A stretch of DNA of 7,146 nt from an uncultured Sinobacteraceae bacterium (GTDB lineage: Bacteria; Pseudomonadota; Gammaproteobacteria; Steroidobacterales; Steroidobacteraceae): contig CALEKY010000071.1 in NCBI GenBank assembly GCA_937902995.1, forward strand, positions 1-7,146, in the 5' to 3' direction. Position 1 is the stretch's first letter. Each line of letters begins with the position of its first letter. Position numbers and translations under genes: made by a program. Of this stretch, positions 6,101 through 7,146 are shown piece after piece. The notes under the pieces are model-generated. The model was not told the origin of the DNA, searched no databases, and worked only from the letters and a program-made list of their open reading frames with translations.

Positions 6101-7047
6101 TCGGCCGGGTCGATGCATGTTTGGAGGCACACGAACAGGCGCAGCGTTACGCGGAAGAGGCCGGCACGCCGCTCGAGCTCGCACGTGCGCTCGGCGGCAT
6201 CGGCGATGCGTGGTATCAACGCGGCCGGATCGTCAGCGCACACCGGCATTTCCAGCGGTGCATCGACGAAGCGCGGCGCCATGGTTTGACGAGTGTGATG
6301 CTCGCAAACTTGCCGATGCTCGGCGTCACTCATCAGTATTGCTGCGAGCTCGATGCGGCTACGCGCGTCTACGAGGAAGCCATGGAGCTCGTCCGGCGTG
6401 TCGGCGATCTCCGAGGCGAATTGCTCGTGCACCTCGTCGCCTCCTCGACGCTACTCCTGCAGGGTCGCACCGAAGAGAGCCGCGAGCGTGCGCGACGGAC
6501 CGTCGATCATGCGGAGCGGCTCGGTGCGCGACGCTTTCACGCAGAGGCGCTCGGGCTCATCGCCCTGTCGCATGTGCTGCAAGGCGATCGCACGGAAGGC
6601 CGACGGATCGTCGAAGAGGGAATTGCCATCGCGCGCGAAGCCGGCATGGCCTATTGCGGCCCGATCTTGCTGGGCATTCTCGCGCGCGCAACGGACGATC
6701 CGCCGCAGCGGGCCGATGCTCTACGCGAAGGCGAAGCGTTGCTCGCCGACGGTAGCGTCAGCCACAGCTATTTCGAGTTCTATGCGAACGCCATCGAAGT
6801 CAGTCTCGATACGCGAGCCTGGGCCGACGTGCGCCGCTATGCACAAGCGTTGAGCGACTACACCCGCGACGAACCGGTGCCGCTGCCGACGCTCGTCATC
6901 GACCGCGGACGTGTACTCGCCGACATCGGCGAAGGCCGCAAGGACGAGCGCACATTGAGCGCCCTGAACGCACTGCTCGCGCGCTGCCGTGAGGCGCAGA
7001 CGCTAGCGTTGGCGTGGAGGATTGAAAGCGCGCTGGCGAACGATTAA
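3199..7047 (+). CDS. Giant SARP/BTAD - pseudo-cyclase - STAND ATPase - TPR transcriptional regulator
   Basis: The product is 1282 residues from the preferred TTG start. Domains in order: an OmpR/SARP-like winged helix (about 1-100, with VQLLGGFRL at the start and LRQALAALRKAL as a likely DNA-contact region); a BTAD helical domain (about 100-240, with FEDWLSQERLALRQQ); an acidic, proline-rich linker (about 243-272); a class III nucleotide cyclase-like domain (about 273-440); a STAND/AAA ATPase (about 452-730) with Walker A GEAGIGKT (486-493), Walker B LMLVVEDVHWAD (612-623) and LLVITTRPE (643-651); a helical link with FAHALFRDAIYE (791-802); and TPR-type repeats from about 840 to the end. Related regulators such as AfsR and MalT-like STAND proteins use ATP-driven assembly to switch transcription. 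The cyclase-like domain lacks its metal and transition-state residues, so catalysis is unlikely. No in-frame ATG or GTG occurs before residue 51, so the start must be TTG. An in-frame TAA at 3151 bounds the frame; TTG 3157 would add 14 residues. It is divergent from the TTC38-like gene. Ligand and targets cannot be read from sequence. Confidence 0.93.
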   Translation: MHEVSVQLLGGFRLCDATGREIKIPSRKGRALLAYLATHLNESHSRDRLAMLLWEDAEEDLARTSLRQALAALRKALPSPILRADTDSIALDGAVATDLAELRQALASSTMADVRRIVDCYRGDLLEGLDARSAAFEDWLSQERLALRQQVTQALQKLTALCVANEDTDGALLACTRLVALEPLNEAAHRTLMELHARRNAYAEALRQYRICRDALRRELDVAPEPATEALYRELMRRRRAGGPVASDEPESEQAELPATTPPTPAVETRPALRDAVVSVARLEGLLELESIADPEEALAVAEQFHSLVRETSQAFGGRTDRRAGANVLTVFGLPTAYGNEAERASRAALAIRRAFARTRWSTQVALKLRIGIAQGQVLPSPDIFPLTGRPTHLAHSLASRAGGDHILLEDEVRRALGERVAVERISLPSASSAEPARAWLLNSLTTEAPTSERPFVGRRPELAMILAVLDRCMTSRHGRAIVVRGEAGIGKTRLVEAVRSAAAERGVAVHSAQTFDFGQSPGQRPITMLALSLCGLTEDAGPAERSAAVERIAKTLQATIDQVVFLSDLIDAPLSAELSALEQAMDASTRQRGRTLALTKLIEIAARQNPLMLVVEDVHWADSDELARLGEIAAIAANCPILLVITTRPEGDPINATWRARARGCPVTTVDLAPLADDEAHELAAHYGELPTATIEACIRRAEGYPLFLDQLLRAASTGHDTLPGSVRSLVIARADRLSSRDHNALQAAAVLGHRCAIQALQALLDDPSYEPCGLVDAGLLRTEGSDLQFAHALFRDAIYESTLRSRRKELHLRAAQWFSRSDIALQADHLAAADDERAAAVYTEAARAEQAALRFERALGLANKASALAREPLLLHQTSCLLGELLLQLGRTHDALTAFREALDFAVDQTGRGNAYFGIASALRIMDRHEEALDALGRAEQAFGTQSEPHLKARIYSLRGNLCFPLGRVDACLEAHEQAQRYAEEAGTPLELARALGGIGDAWYQRGRIVSAHRHFQRCIDEARRHGLTSVMLANLPMLGVTHQYCCELDAATRVYEEAMELVRRVGDLRGELLVHLVASSTLLLQGRTEESRERARRTVDHAERLGARRFHAEALGLIALSHVLQGDRTEGRRIVEEGIAIAREAGMAYCGPILLGILARATDDPPQRADALREGEALLADGSVSHSYFEFYANAIEVSLDTRAWADVRRYAQALSDYTRDEPVPLPTLVIDRGRVLADIGEGRKDERTLSALNALLARCREAQTLALAWRIESALAND

Positions 7048-7104
7048 GCCGAACCGCGCAGGCGACAAATAGGGCGCTGGGCTCTGGCTTGGCAAGAGTA
7101 GCGT

Positions 7105-7146
7105 CCTTCAGCCTATCGCCTTCAGCCTTCAGCCTTCAGTCTTCAG
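7105..7146 (+). repeat. CCTTCAG heptad array at the window end
   Basis: Six heptads run in register to the last base: CCTTCAG, CCTATCG, then three CCTTCAG, then TCTTCAG. The array probably continues past the window. It starts 57 bp after the regulator stop. The bases before it (7071-7088) contain CGCTGGG and CTCTGGC, which look like decayed members of the G-rich heptad family, repeating the order G-rich heptads then CCTTCAG heptads seen before zapE. No terminator hairpin is apparent between 7048 and 7104. Confidence 0.75.

Overview
The window looks like chromosomal DNA from a high-GC proteobacterium. A gammaproteobacterium of the Xanthomonadales/Lysobacterales type is my best guess. The reasons are a close match of the ZapE protein to the enterobacterial form, a GTAG-headed REP-like hairpin, and many 7-bp tandem repeats between genes. 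This placement is inference, because no rRNA or other marker gene is present. I see no tRNA, rRNA, CRISPR array, transposase, integrase or recognisable defence operon.

Layout. Bases 1-104 are the last 33 codons of an electron transfer flavoprotein-ubiquinone oxidoreductase (ETF-QO), ending with its iron-sulphur cysteines. Next is a repeat-rich gap (105-245) with a G-rich heptad array that forms a textbook G-quadruplex motif, a REP-like hairpin, and CCTACAG/CCTTCAG heptads. Then comes zapE (246-1352), an AFG1-type ATPase of the division ring. A second repeat-rich gap (1353-1531) holds G-rich heptads in both orientations and a strong hairpin. It separates zapE from a convergent gene (1532-2929, minus strand) for a TTC38-family tetratricopeptide protein. 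A 269-bp divergent spacer follows, with a strong ribosome binding site for the TTC38 gene, a perfect 7-2-7 palindrome, three CCGTGA direct repeats on nearly the same helical face, and an inverted repeat. The rest (3199-7047) is one very large regulator of 1282 residues. It has an N-terminal SARP-like winged helix, a BTAD domain, a degenerate class III nucleotide cyclase domain, a STAND/AAA ATPase and C-terminal TPRs. The window closes with more CCTTCAG heptads.

How the genes fit together. ETF-QO and ZapE are housekeeping functions and need no functional link. The divergent pair of TTC38-like protein and giant ATPase regulator is the part most likely to be a unit: the shared spacer holds several operator-like repeats, and the regulator carries a DNA-binding domain of a class known to read direct repeats with an 11-bp period. 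The regulator's cyclase domain has lost the catalytic residues I can align, so it probably senses or scaffolds rather than makes a cyclic nucleotide. I do not see a clearly new multi-gene system. The most interesting signals are the pseudo-cyclase regulator, the triple repeat in front of it, and the heptad/G-quadruplex repeat family around zapE.
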